From NCBI RefSeq assembly GCF_002706795.1, contig NZ_CP017705.1, forward strand, positions 5,059,501 to 5,123,500: a stretch of 64,000 bases of DNA. The letters run 5' to 3'. Source of the stretch: Brevibacillus laterosporus DSM 25. Lineage in GTDB: Bacteria; Bacillota; Bacilli; Brevibacillales; Brevibacillaceae. Shown one piece after another: positions 1 through 12,000 of this stretch. A program made the position numbers and the translations under genes. How positions within the stretch are numbered: position 1 is the first letter of the stretch; each line of letters begins with the position of its first letter. The notes under the pieces are model-generated. The model searched no databases. It was not told the origin of the DNA and was given only the letters and a program-made list of their open reading frames with translations.

Positions 1-3000
1 CGACTTCTCCATTTTTAAAATCTTCTAGCATTTTCATCTTTCTTTCTATTTCATTGATATTAGATTCAAGAGGAACGCTATCAGAATCAGAAACTTGTAC
101 TAACTTTTTCTCGCCCTTATCCTTATCAATTGGATCATTAGACGTTTGAGAAACCAGCTTGTCTTCGAGACAATCAGCAAGTGCTCTTATCTTCGTAAAA
201 TTCAGTAATTCAGTGGATAATAATTGGATACCGAAATCCTTTTCTACTTTACGTTGGAGTCTGATCCATGCAAGAGAGTCTATGCCCATAGAATGTATAT
301 CCTTGTCGACAGGAATTTGTTCCATTGCCACTCCCACGAATTCTGCAAAAAACTCAATCAGATAGGCGACAAAATCAGGCTTACCGGTATGCGCTTGGTT
401 TTTGACCTGCTCAACTGGTGCTAAACTTTGCTGCGGCAATGTTTTCGAATAAAGTCCCTCTGAATGCCAGTACCTACTTTTCTTAAAGGGATATGTCGGA
501 AACGACATAATCGTACGTTGTGACTGATCATGCAGACTGGACCAGTCTACGCGGCAACCCTTAACCCAAAGCGCCGCAAGTTTATCCAGGTCTCGATCGG
601 AAACCAACGCATGTACAAACTCCTCACCTCGTCGACCTGTAACAAGCAATTCCAACTCGGCAAAATCGGTTTCTGCATTTCCTGTATATATCGCCTGATT
701 ATGAGATCCCTTGGACGAAGACTTTCCTAAGTAAGAAACTAGATTGGCCACCACATCATCCACGGATCGGGCAGTAAAGGCAAGACGTACAGGAAGCTCA
801 TTGCGTCCAAGCTGCAACGTATACGCTAAATTCGTTAAAACTATCTCCTTGTTCTCTTCTAAATAATGAATGGAATTTTCAGCTACCCTGCGAAGTGCTT
901 CATCATCTTTGGCAGATAACACAATGAGCTGAGAATTTATTTCCATATCCGCAGGGGCATTCGTTTTTCTATTTATATATTCCTCAATAATTAAGCTCAC
1001 ATAACTACCGCCGGCACCAATTGAATTGATTAATGCCCGTCTTGGGGAATAGCCTGACTGGTGTTGATCTTGCTGAGAAACTTCCGGCCATGTCTCAAGT
1101 TCGCTTGTCAACCTGAATGGTAGATTTTCTATGTTGAGATTTGGGTTTACCTGTCCGAACTGCATTATCGGTGGGATTATATTATTTTCAAGTTGCAATA
1201 CCACCTTTGTTAACTGAGCGATTCCCGAAGCAGCTTCCGGATGTCCTATATTCGACTTCACCGAACCTATTGGGATAGCTTTTTCTGTGTTTCTAAACAC
1301 ATGGGCCATTGCATTAATCTCGACTGCATCGCCAAGTGCCGCACCATTGGCAGCGGCCTCAATATACCCGATATCATCGGGAACGAGCCCTGCACGGGAA
1401 AGGCAATCTTCAATTACGTTTACCTGTGTTTTGTATCTAGGTGCCATAAACCCGTTGGAGCGGCCGCCGTGCATAGATGAACTCGACTTGATCACCGCCA
1501 TAATATTATCACCATCTTTGATTGCATCACTGAGAGGTTTTAACAATACGGCACCGACACCTTCTGACGGCAAATATCCGTCACCATCACTAAAGCTTCT
1601 GCTATGAGGGTTGCTTGCAAGAAGCTGCGTCTGGCTCAACGCGATATATTTTTTAGGATCAATACTCAAATTTACCCCGCCGGCAATTGCCAGTTTGGCT
1701 TCACCCTGTGCCAGCGCATTACACGCCAGATGTATCGCCATCGCTGAAGAAGAGCACATATTGTCCACAGCAACACTAGGGCCTTCAAAACCGAAATAGT
1801 AAGATACCCGATTGGCTATCATATTGTATGATGAGATAGAAGTTAATGCATTTCCGACGATGTCAGTGTTTTCTGCTTGGTACATCTGATACATCGAACC
1901 TACATAAACTCCTACGCGCCGATCGTACTGAATGTCTATCTTGGACTGAGTTATACCGTTTCCTTCAAGCAATTCCCAAACAGCTTCCAAAAATATTCGT
2001 TGCTGTGGATCCATCAATTTTGCTTCACGAGGTGTTATGTTGAAAAACTGTGGATCAAATTGATCAACATCATCTAGGAAACCGCCCCATTTACAGTAGC
2101 TGGTACTAACAGAATCTTTATTTGAATCAAAAAAATCGTTGAGATTCCAACGTTCAGTAGGAATTTCGCTTACACAATCTGTGCCGCTCACAAGATTATT
2201 CCAAAACTCATTGACATTCCGTGCTTTAGGATAACGTCCAACCATACCAATAATGGCAACATCTGTTGACTTTACTTGATTTGACGGTATTGGTCTTTCA
2301 TTCTCTTCATCAGTTTTGCTAGACAGTACAGGTTTTTCTTGCTCCTGCATTAGATTTGGAACTGAACCAACGGAGGAATTTTCTTTAACGCCAAATAGCG
2401 AGTTCAGTACAGAACGATGTCGATCGATAAAATAGTCCGTCAAATCGCGAATGGTCTGAACCTCGAAAAACAGTGTATTAGATAATGAACCAAACGTTTT
2501 TTCAAGATGAGAGATAAGATCCATGGACAACATCGAATCCACTCCATACCGCTCCAATTGTGCATCAATATCCAAACGCTCGACAGGCATTGATAATGCA
2601 TCGGCAATTACCTTCTTAAAATACCGTAGTGCCGTTTCTCGTAGCGCAGAATCCGAAGGGATTTTTAAATGGGCCGGTACTGCAGACGCTTCGGTTGTCT
2701 GAGTCTGCTTTCTTTCAGACTCACTATCAGGGTCGCTGGAGATAATGAGCACCTGATCCAATTGAGCACGCGCTGCATTTTTAAACGCTTCCAGACCTTT
2801 TTCCGTACTAAGCGTGCCAATGCCCTTCATCGCCATGCGTTTACGCATCCCTTCTTCAACTTGCATACCTCCTTCAGTCCACAGAGGCCAGTTGATAGAC
2901 AACGTGTGGCCCACTCGCTTACCTTCACGGACAAGTTGGTTACGATACAGAGAATACTTATCCATAAAAGCATTTGCGGCAGCATAGTCACTTTGTCCCG

Positions 3001-6000
3001 GATTCCCAAGTTCGGCTGATGTGGACGAAAAACAAATAAAATAATCAAGCGGATGTGTGCTTGTTGCTCTATCCAAATTAACTGTACCGGAAACTTTAGG
3101 CATTAACACACTTTCCAGATCTTCAATTGGTTTATTTATGATATATCTGTCTTTGATGATACCTGCGCAATGAATGATACCTGTGAGAGTTCCATGTGTC
3201 ATCTCAATGCTTCTTACCAAACGCTTGACCTGCTCATAGCTAGAAATATCGACACATTGATAGACAATGCTAACACCAAGTTCATTTAACAAGTCCACTT
3301 CCAATTGCTTTTCTGCGCTTATTGGAGATCGACCACACAGGATGATTGTGGCTTTGGCAGCGTGTGTGGCTATATCTCTTGCAAAAGTAAGACCAAGCTT
3401 ACCCAAGCCTCCAGTAATTAGGTATATCCCTTCGTTTTTCCAAATCGAACTATTCTGTACTTCAGGTATGCTCGAGAGTTCAACCATACGTTTTACTAGG
3501 CGCTCTTCCCCGCTGTAACGCACCTCTTTCGCATCTGGATCAGCACTGTTGCGTATTAAAGTATCAATTAACTCATCTGCTTCAAGCTCGCGATCAATCT
3601 CCACGCACTGAATATTCAGGTTAGGGTTCTCAAGAGCTGCAGTCTTCAGTAAACCAGAGACACCAGCTAAAGAAGCTCCTGCGTTTTCAGGCATATTGAC
3701 AATAACGACCTGAACTAGCGTCTGGGTGATAGTACGTACGGAAGCAAGAGGTTGGATAGCCCTAAACAACCTTTGTACCACGTCCACATATTGTTGATCT
3801 GATGAAGTGTCTTTTACAGGGATAAACATGAGCTGGTTGCTGCTCAATACCTGCTCAAGCCGGCTCTTCTGATCGGAATTGATATCGCCTATTAAAAAGA
3901 TATGAGCATTACTTGGTATTACACTTTCGATACTGGGCAGCGGTGCAGGTACCCATTCGGGACCATACAACAAATATGGAGCACTGTCGGTATCGCGCTC
4001 CTTAAATTCTCTGGAACTTAATCCGCCCAGTTCTGCACATACGTTACCTTCAGCATCAAACACACTGATATCCAATTTACGTATAGGATTACCCGGAGCA
4101 TTTCCTTCGCTGTAGCGTATCCAAGCATAAGCCTCGCTAGGGCTTTCGGAATAAATATTTACGAAATCAAGTGCATACGGCACGCCTAATCGCTGCTGCT
4201 GCTTTTCAGAAACGAAGCTAATGTTCATGCCCAACAATGCTTGAAGTGCACTGTCAATCACTGATGGATGCAGCATAAATTCAAACAACGTAGGAAGGAT
4301 TGCTTCTGGGCATGATAATTTTGCAATCGCTTGAGGGTTGCCCATATTATCAATACCGCAATTTACTTCCATCACTGCTCTGTACGTAGGTCCATAGTGA
4401 AGTCCCAAGTTGTCGTATGCTGTGTAAATTTCATCACCAGTCACCCGTTGTAGACTGCATGATGTAAGTAATTGATTCACATCCAATTTACGAGTTTTGA
4501 TGGTTGAGGAGGTTTCCATTAGGCAACCATTGCCCTTGCAAAATACTACATCTTTACCGTCGGATAACGTGTAAATCTCGTAACTTAATTCATTGTTATG
4601 TGGCGAGTGAATTCGGATACGCAAATCAACTGGTTGATCTGTAACAATTGCTGGTTTGAGCCATACAACATTATCTAATGCCACATGGATGTTTGTTGCG
4701 GCACCTGCCGCACGAACGATTGCTTCTCGGGCCATCTCTAAATAGGCAACTCCAGGAAGCATAGGGTGTCCATTCACAATATGGTCTGCAAGGAAAAACT
4801 CACTGCCATCGAAGTGGGAAGAGAAAACAGCCTCATGTAAAGTTGAAATATTCTGATGGATTAATGGATGTATCTGAGACACACTTTCAGGTTGTACATT
4901 ACAGCTTTCATGAAGGTGACTGCCCGTATCTCCTCCTTTTACCCAATACTTTTGTCTTTCAAAAGGATAAGTTGGTAGGCTCATCCGATTCGGCATTTGT
5001 CCTTCTGAATGGAGTCTCATCCAGTCAAAATGGAGTCCCTGAACCCATAGGTCGAGAATGGGCTCATATTTCTTCCGCTGTACCCAATCAGATACTACCT
5101 TCTGCCGATCCTTGTCTGAATTAAATGTCGCCAACTGCATTGCGGACTGCTTGACTGTCCCTTTGTACCAAGAGATATAATTAGGCTGTTCTGCGCAAAT
5201 GGATTCCAGTTTCTCTCTTAGATCTTTCATATTACGGACAACCGTAGCAAGTCTCTCTTCCATTGCATCCCTTCCAACTTGCAAGGTAAACGCTAGACTT
5301 GCCAAATCTTGATCATTGAGACGATTCACGTCAACAAAATCTAGTAAACTGCTGGCGATTTGTAAAAGTTGTTGTTCGGAGCGTGCGGATAGTACAATAG
5401 GATAGGTAGTTTGTCTGCTGTTATCTAATCCTTTCTTCTCCGATTCTTGAATAGTGTATTCCTCAAGCAGAAGATGCGCGTTCACTCCGCCAAATCCAAA
5501 TGAGCTGACCCCTGCCCTTCTCGGAATTATTTCTCCATTACTTCCTTTTTGAGTCTCCCAAGGACGATTCTCCCGCAAAATATAAAAAGGACTCTGTTCA
5601 AGCCTGATATATGGGTTAATCGTATCCGTATGCAAGCTTTTGACAAGCGTTTTATGCTTCATCTGGAGCAATGTTTTGATAACACCTGCTACACCTGCAG
5701 CAAGTTCGAGATGTCCTATGTTTGATTTGACTGAGCCGATGCCACAGGCCGGAGCTACGCTCAGATCGCTTCCCCTCTCTTCGTGTATTTCGCCAAAAGC
5801 TTTCTTAAGTGCATTTATTTCAATAGGGTCACCAAGCTCAGTCCCTGTGCCATGGGCTTCTATAAATGTGACTGTGCTCGGATCAATATCAGCTTGTCGA
5901 TACGCGGCTTTAATAAGCTCGGCCTGTGCATTAGGATTCGGTGCCGTAAGCGAATTCGCACGTCCTCCATGATTTTCTACACTTGCGAGAATTACACCAT

Positions 6001-9000
6001 ATATGTGATCGCCATCGGCCTCTGCCAACTCCAAAGATTTGAGCACTAACACGCCAACACCTTCGCCTCTTACATAGCCGTTAGCCTTATCGGAAAATGT
6101 TTTACAACGTCCATCATCGCACAACATTCCTGCACGACTATAACTGATGTGAAGATCAGGACTAACAATGGTATTAACCCCGCCGACAATAGCCATGCTT
6201 ACTTCACCACGGCGTATCAGTTCTGCCCCTCTATGTATTGCAACTAGAGAACTAGAACATGCTGTCTCAATCGGCTCACTAGGACCATGCAAATCAAGCA
6301 GATAGCTGACTCTGTTAGGGCCAACTGAGCCAGATATGCCTGTTGATGCATAGCTTTCACCTAGATGGCGTGCCTGTAAAAGCAAATTGCCGTAACCGCT
6401 TGGTGCAGTTCCAATCAGAACTGCCGTGTCAGACCCTGCTAAGCTGGATGGTGCATAACCAGAGTCCTCAAGCGCAAGCCATGCATGTGTCATCAGCAAA
6501 CGCTGCTGTGGATCCATGGACACAGCTTCTCGCGGTGAAATGTCAAAGAACAGGGGATCAAAGAGATCCACCTCGTTGATGAAGCCGCCCCATTTCACAT
6601 TGGTTTTACCATCTCCAGACTTTGGATCACCTTGTAGTTTGCGCCAGTCCCAGCGACTGGAGGGAATTTCGGTAATGCAGTCTGCCCCGTTCAACAAGTT
6701 ATCCCAGAATTGATCCAAATCATCTGCTTGGGGAAAACAACCGCTCATCCCGATAATCGCAACACGTTGACGATCTCGCGGCAGCTGCTTGCTCACAGTC
6801 CGATCATTCTGGACTTTCTCATCAGCTTCTTTACCAAATTTATCACCAAGCACCTCATTGCCTGACAGATCGCACCACTGCTCCGCAAACAATGACCCAT
6901 GTTCCTCAAGAAGATATTCAGATATTCCGCCAAGTGTCGGATATTCGAAAAATATGGTAGGTGCGAGCCCAACATCATACTTACTGTTGATTGTATTGGC
7001 AAACTTGGTAAAGCTGATCGAATCAAACCCGTATTCACTTAGTTCATTATAGATATCAATGTCATCCGGCTGAACTTTCAACTGCTCCGTTACCATTTCA
7101 ATTAAGGCAGTCTGTATACGATGTAGCAATTGCTCCTTATCCATAGAAATGCTTCCATTATTTCCATTAGCGGCTTGAGCAGCAACGTCCTGCGTCTTTG
7201 TGTCAAGCGACATTGTTGAATACATCTCAAACGCATTCTTTACCCGATCCGTATTGCCTGCAAATACACATAACTGACTGCGACCAAAGCGCAGTGCTTG
7301 CTGGAACGCCTCAATCCCTTCAAGTGAACCTAAGGGAACTAGGCCCTGTGAACGAAGTTGTTGTTCGGTGTCATGATCAACCTTCATGCCTCCTTCGGCC
7401 CAAAGCGGCCAATTAACAGAAAGTGTTTGCCCATAGCGTTGTCCTGCAACGACCAAATCCGCACGGCAAGCGGAGTAAACATCCATAAATCCATTTGCTG
7501 CAGCGTAATCAGATTGCCCTGGATTTCCCAATTCACTTACATTTGAAGAAAAGCTAGCGAAAAAATCAAGCCTGTGAACTTTACTTGCCTGATCCAGGTT
7601 TACTATACCCGCAACTTTCGGCGATAACACGTCATGAATAGCACTGCGTGATTTTTTCATAATATATCCATCATTTAGTGTGCCTGCTGCGTGAATAATT
7701 CCTGCTAGCTCGCAATAACTAGTCTCGATGTAATCAAACAATTTCTCTACAGAATTTGATTCCGAAATATCACACTGAACATACTCGGCTCTGAATTCTG
7801 TTCCTCGTAGGGAATTTAGGAACTCCTCTATATGATGATCCCGTGTCGAGCGTCCGGTCAAAATAACCGCACCACGCTTAAGATTAGATGCTATAAAACG
7901 GGCGAATATACGACCCAATCCGCCAATGCCTCCCGTAATGAGGTAGGTCCCCCCTTCACGCAATGCGAAGGCACCACCGATTTCATTATGATCTGACAAG
8001 GTTTCATACTTTTTGTGATACATGATATTGCCGCTATATTTGAAATCCCTTACTTCCTGAGCCGCTGTAGAGTAGATGAAATCTTTAAAAATATAGGGAT
8101 CCATCTCATCAAACCAGCCGATACACTGCGTTCTAATCGTAGGATATTCTAAAGAAGCCGTCTTAAGTAAGCCGGAAATTCCACATAACGTTCGATACTC
8201 CTTTGTTTCATTGTCAACGACAACAACTTGCAGGAGTTTTTTGCGTGAATAACCAGCCTCCGCCCACTCTCTTATCAGTGATGTAACATACTGTGTGGCA
8301 GATTCATAGCGTTCGCTGAGTGAGTTAACGTCCATTTGAATACGCTCTAGCTCGATCGACTCAGGCAACAACTTTCTTATATTGTCTACCAATTTTTGAT
8401 TTACAGCGCCAAGCAACACTACTTTATGAGTTACATCTTGTTCAGGTATAGAGTACGTTTGGCTAAGCTTTAAATCAGTAGGTGTCCATATAGGGGTAAT
8501 GAACGAAACATCTTCATGATTAGGCATCGAAGCAACATATTCTCGGGATGAAAATCCTTTGATGTCGACGCAAATATTACCTTGTTCATCACATATACTG
8601 ATATCCAGCTTTTGAACGGAACTATTCCTTGATCCGCCTATAGAATGCCTAATCCATGCATAAGCTCGATTCGGTGTTGGTTGACATATATCGAGGCTAT
8701 CGAAGGAAAAAGGAAGTCTGGCTTTACTATCGAATCTCGTTACTTCACTAGTTTCGAGACCTAATGCTATCGTAGCTTGCAAGGCACCATCCATAATACT
8801 TGGATGGAGCACGAACCCATCGTTATGCTCTTCTTTACTACGTGGGTTCTCTAGTTTCACTAGCACGCCTGGGAGGGAATCTTCGCCCTGACCCACGCGT
8901 AGTTCCACTACCGCTTGATGTGACGATCCATATATAAGACCTATATCGTTATAAATGCGATAAAACTCTTGTGAAGAGATTATTCGCTCTGAGTAGATGC

Positions 9001-12000
9001 GTGCCAACTCTTCAATATCTAGTATCTCAGGGGTAACCCCAGGAACTAACCGTGCAACACCTTGGTTATATAAAATCTCCTCATTCCCACCTGACTCCAT
9101 AATCGTATATTCGAACCTATCGTCTGATTTTGGCAACACGCGTAATTCTAACGAAAGTTCGTTACCAGTTAATGCGCCTGGCTGGAGCCAGATGACGTTC
9201 TGTAAGCGAATCTGCGATTCAGAGAATGACCGCAACCGAGTGCCAGCAGTCATCGCCATCGCTCTCTGTATCGCTTCACGGGCCATTTCTACATAGACAA
9301 CTCCTGGCACAACCATAGTATTACCTACTTTGTGATCACGCATAAAAAAGTCATCGGCTCCCAAACTAGCTGTAAAGCTAATACGATCCCCAATTGAGGT
9401 ATCACTGTGGGTCACGGGGTACATACGTATCTCCCCAGATACACGATCCTGTTTCATAGTCGTTATGTCATGATTAAGCCAGTAAGATTGCTGTACAAAC
9501 GGGTATGTCGGTAATGAAACCCGACGATACTTCTTAGTATCAAACAATTTCACAAATGGGAGGTTGTAACCCTTTATATATAGCTTAGCTACAATCGATA
9601 ATGCACTCGCATATTCAGCCTCACTCGATTCCATGTGGCATACTTTGACAGAGTGATAAAACGACTCCAATTCAGGGTTTGTATTTGTTATAGGAAGTGG
9701 GGTCGCATTACCAGTTGTAACTCGACTGCTAGGGTCCTTTTCTAACCATTTCATGAGTTCTGTAGACAGTTCAGATAAATTGCTAACTACAACAGCCACT
9801 CTATTGCGGAAGTGTTTTCTGCCCACCAGCAAGGTATAACTTATATTCCCAATAACGATGTCTGGCTTCTGGCTAATGTAAGACAATAAGTTTCTTGCCT
9901 GAGCCTCTAATTGCTTCCCATCCCTTGCAGAAAGCACGATCAGGTAAGAAGGATTGTCCGGACTATCTGCCTCCACGTATGGTGTTTCCGCCAACACAAT
10001 ATGTGCATTAGTCCCGCTATATCCAAATGAACTCACGGCAGCTTGACGCAAACCCGTAGTTTGCACCCAATGTCTCCGTTTTTCATTCACATAAAATGGT
10101 GTTTCGTTAAAATCAATATGCGGGTTCAAACTAGAGAAGTTTGCAATAGGAGGAAGCTCCTTATTTTTAATGGCTAAAGCCGTTTTAATTAAACCCGCCA
10201 CACCAGCCGCGCAAGCAGTATGACCGATATTACTTTTTACAGAAGTTAGTGCGCAGAAATGGCGCCTATCGGTATATTCACTAAATGCGCTGACAAGCCC
10301 TTCAACTTCAATAGGATCACCTAGTGATGTACCGGTTCCATGTGTCTCGATGAGCTGTATGTTTTCAGGGTTTATGTTAAATTTTTGGTAAATACTCCGA
10401 TGAAGATCGGCTTGTGCATCGGCATTAGGGGCTGTGATGCCATTGGTTTTACCATCCTGGTTAATCCCCCAGCCCTTGATCACCGCATAGATATGATCTC
10501 TGTCTCTCTCTGCATCTTCAAGTAGTTTTAACATGACAACACCCACACCTTCCGCCGGTACGAATCCGTTCGCACGGCTCTCGAAGGCAAAGCAGCGTCC
10601 ATCCGGGGAAAGAGCTCCAAGCTGACTCATAGCCACGTGAAGTCCTGGCCCTGGAATTACCCACACTCCACCAGATAACGCCAGATCAATGTTTCCCAAC
10701 AACAAATTGTCACATGCACTGGCGATCGCAACCAATGAAGAAGAACAAGCCGTGTCAATAGAAAGACATGGCCCGCGCAGATTAAGAAAATACGAAATAC
10801 GGCTGGCAAGGACAGCCATATTGTTACCAAGGTTCTGATGAGCATTTAAATCTGTTAATTCGAGATTTCCTCCATATCCGCTTGGAGAACACCCGATATA
10901 TACACCGCATTTACTGCCTGATAAGGTAAAAGGATCATATCCTGCATCCTCAATGCATCTCCAGCTTTCCTGTAGCATTAGCCTCTGCTGAGGATCCATT
11001 TGTTCCGCCTCAATCGGCGAGATATTGAAAAACAGAGGGTCAAATTTGTCTGCGTTTTCAAGAACGCCCATCCATTTACTATATGTTTTTCCGGGTATAT
11101 CAGGTTTTGGATCATAAAACTCATCCGACTTCCAACGCCAAGGCGGTACCTCTGAAATACAATCTTTCCCCTCCAAGATGTTGTTCCAGAATTCGTCCAG
11201 ATTTTGAGCCTGTGGGAAGCTTCCAGACATTCCGATGATTGCGATATCGCATGTAATTGCACTCTCACCTTCAGTCTTACTACCAGTTTGATCACTCGCA
11301 GGTGCTTTGGCGCTTATACGCTCCAAAGGTGTGATTGAAGCGGCAACCTGTGCAGCAGCAAGTACTTGCTTTGGATCAACATCTTGAACAGAAATCGGAC
11401 TGGCATTTACTTGCGACAATACAGGATCGGTTATCTCACTTTGAATAATTGAGGATTTAGGATTCTCCACTTCCTGAGCAGAAACATCGCAAAGTATTTC
11501 ACCATGTTTCTGGATCAAGTACTCAGCAAATTTTGAAATCGTTGGATAGCTGTATACCTTCGTAACGGGAAGAGACAGTTTAAACCTGCTATTAATTTTA
11601 CGTATCCAGGTAACCCCTATTATTGAGTCGAGGCCAAGCTCTGTGAATGGTGTATCTTCATCAATAAAAGATGTATTGAGATCTAGTTCAGCAGCTAAAG
11701 CCCCTTTAAGTTCAGACACAACATCAAACAAAGCTGCTCCTGAAACATCAGGAGCAGCCTCATCAATCTGCTTAATAGGCCCTTCATTTGAATTTACATG
11801 TTGTACATCATGGCGTACATTTGTGGTTAATTTATCTTCTACATGATCTACCCGCTCTACCGTTGAATCACCTAGTATTGAAAGAAGGTATTGGTGAAAC
11901 TCTCCCAGGGTCGGATAGGCATATATTTTTGTTGCAGGTATGGACAAATTGAAATTCGAATTTATTTTTCTTATCCAGCTGACACCTATAATAGAATCCA

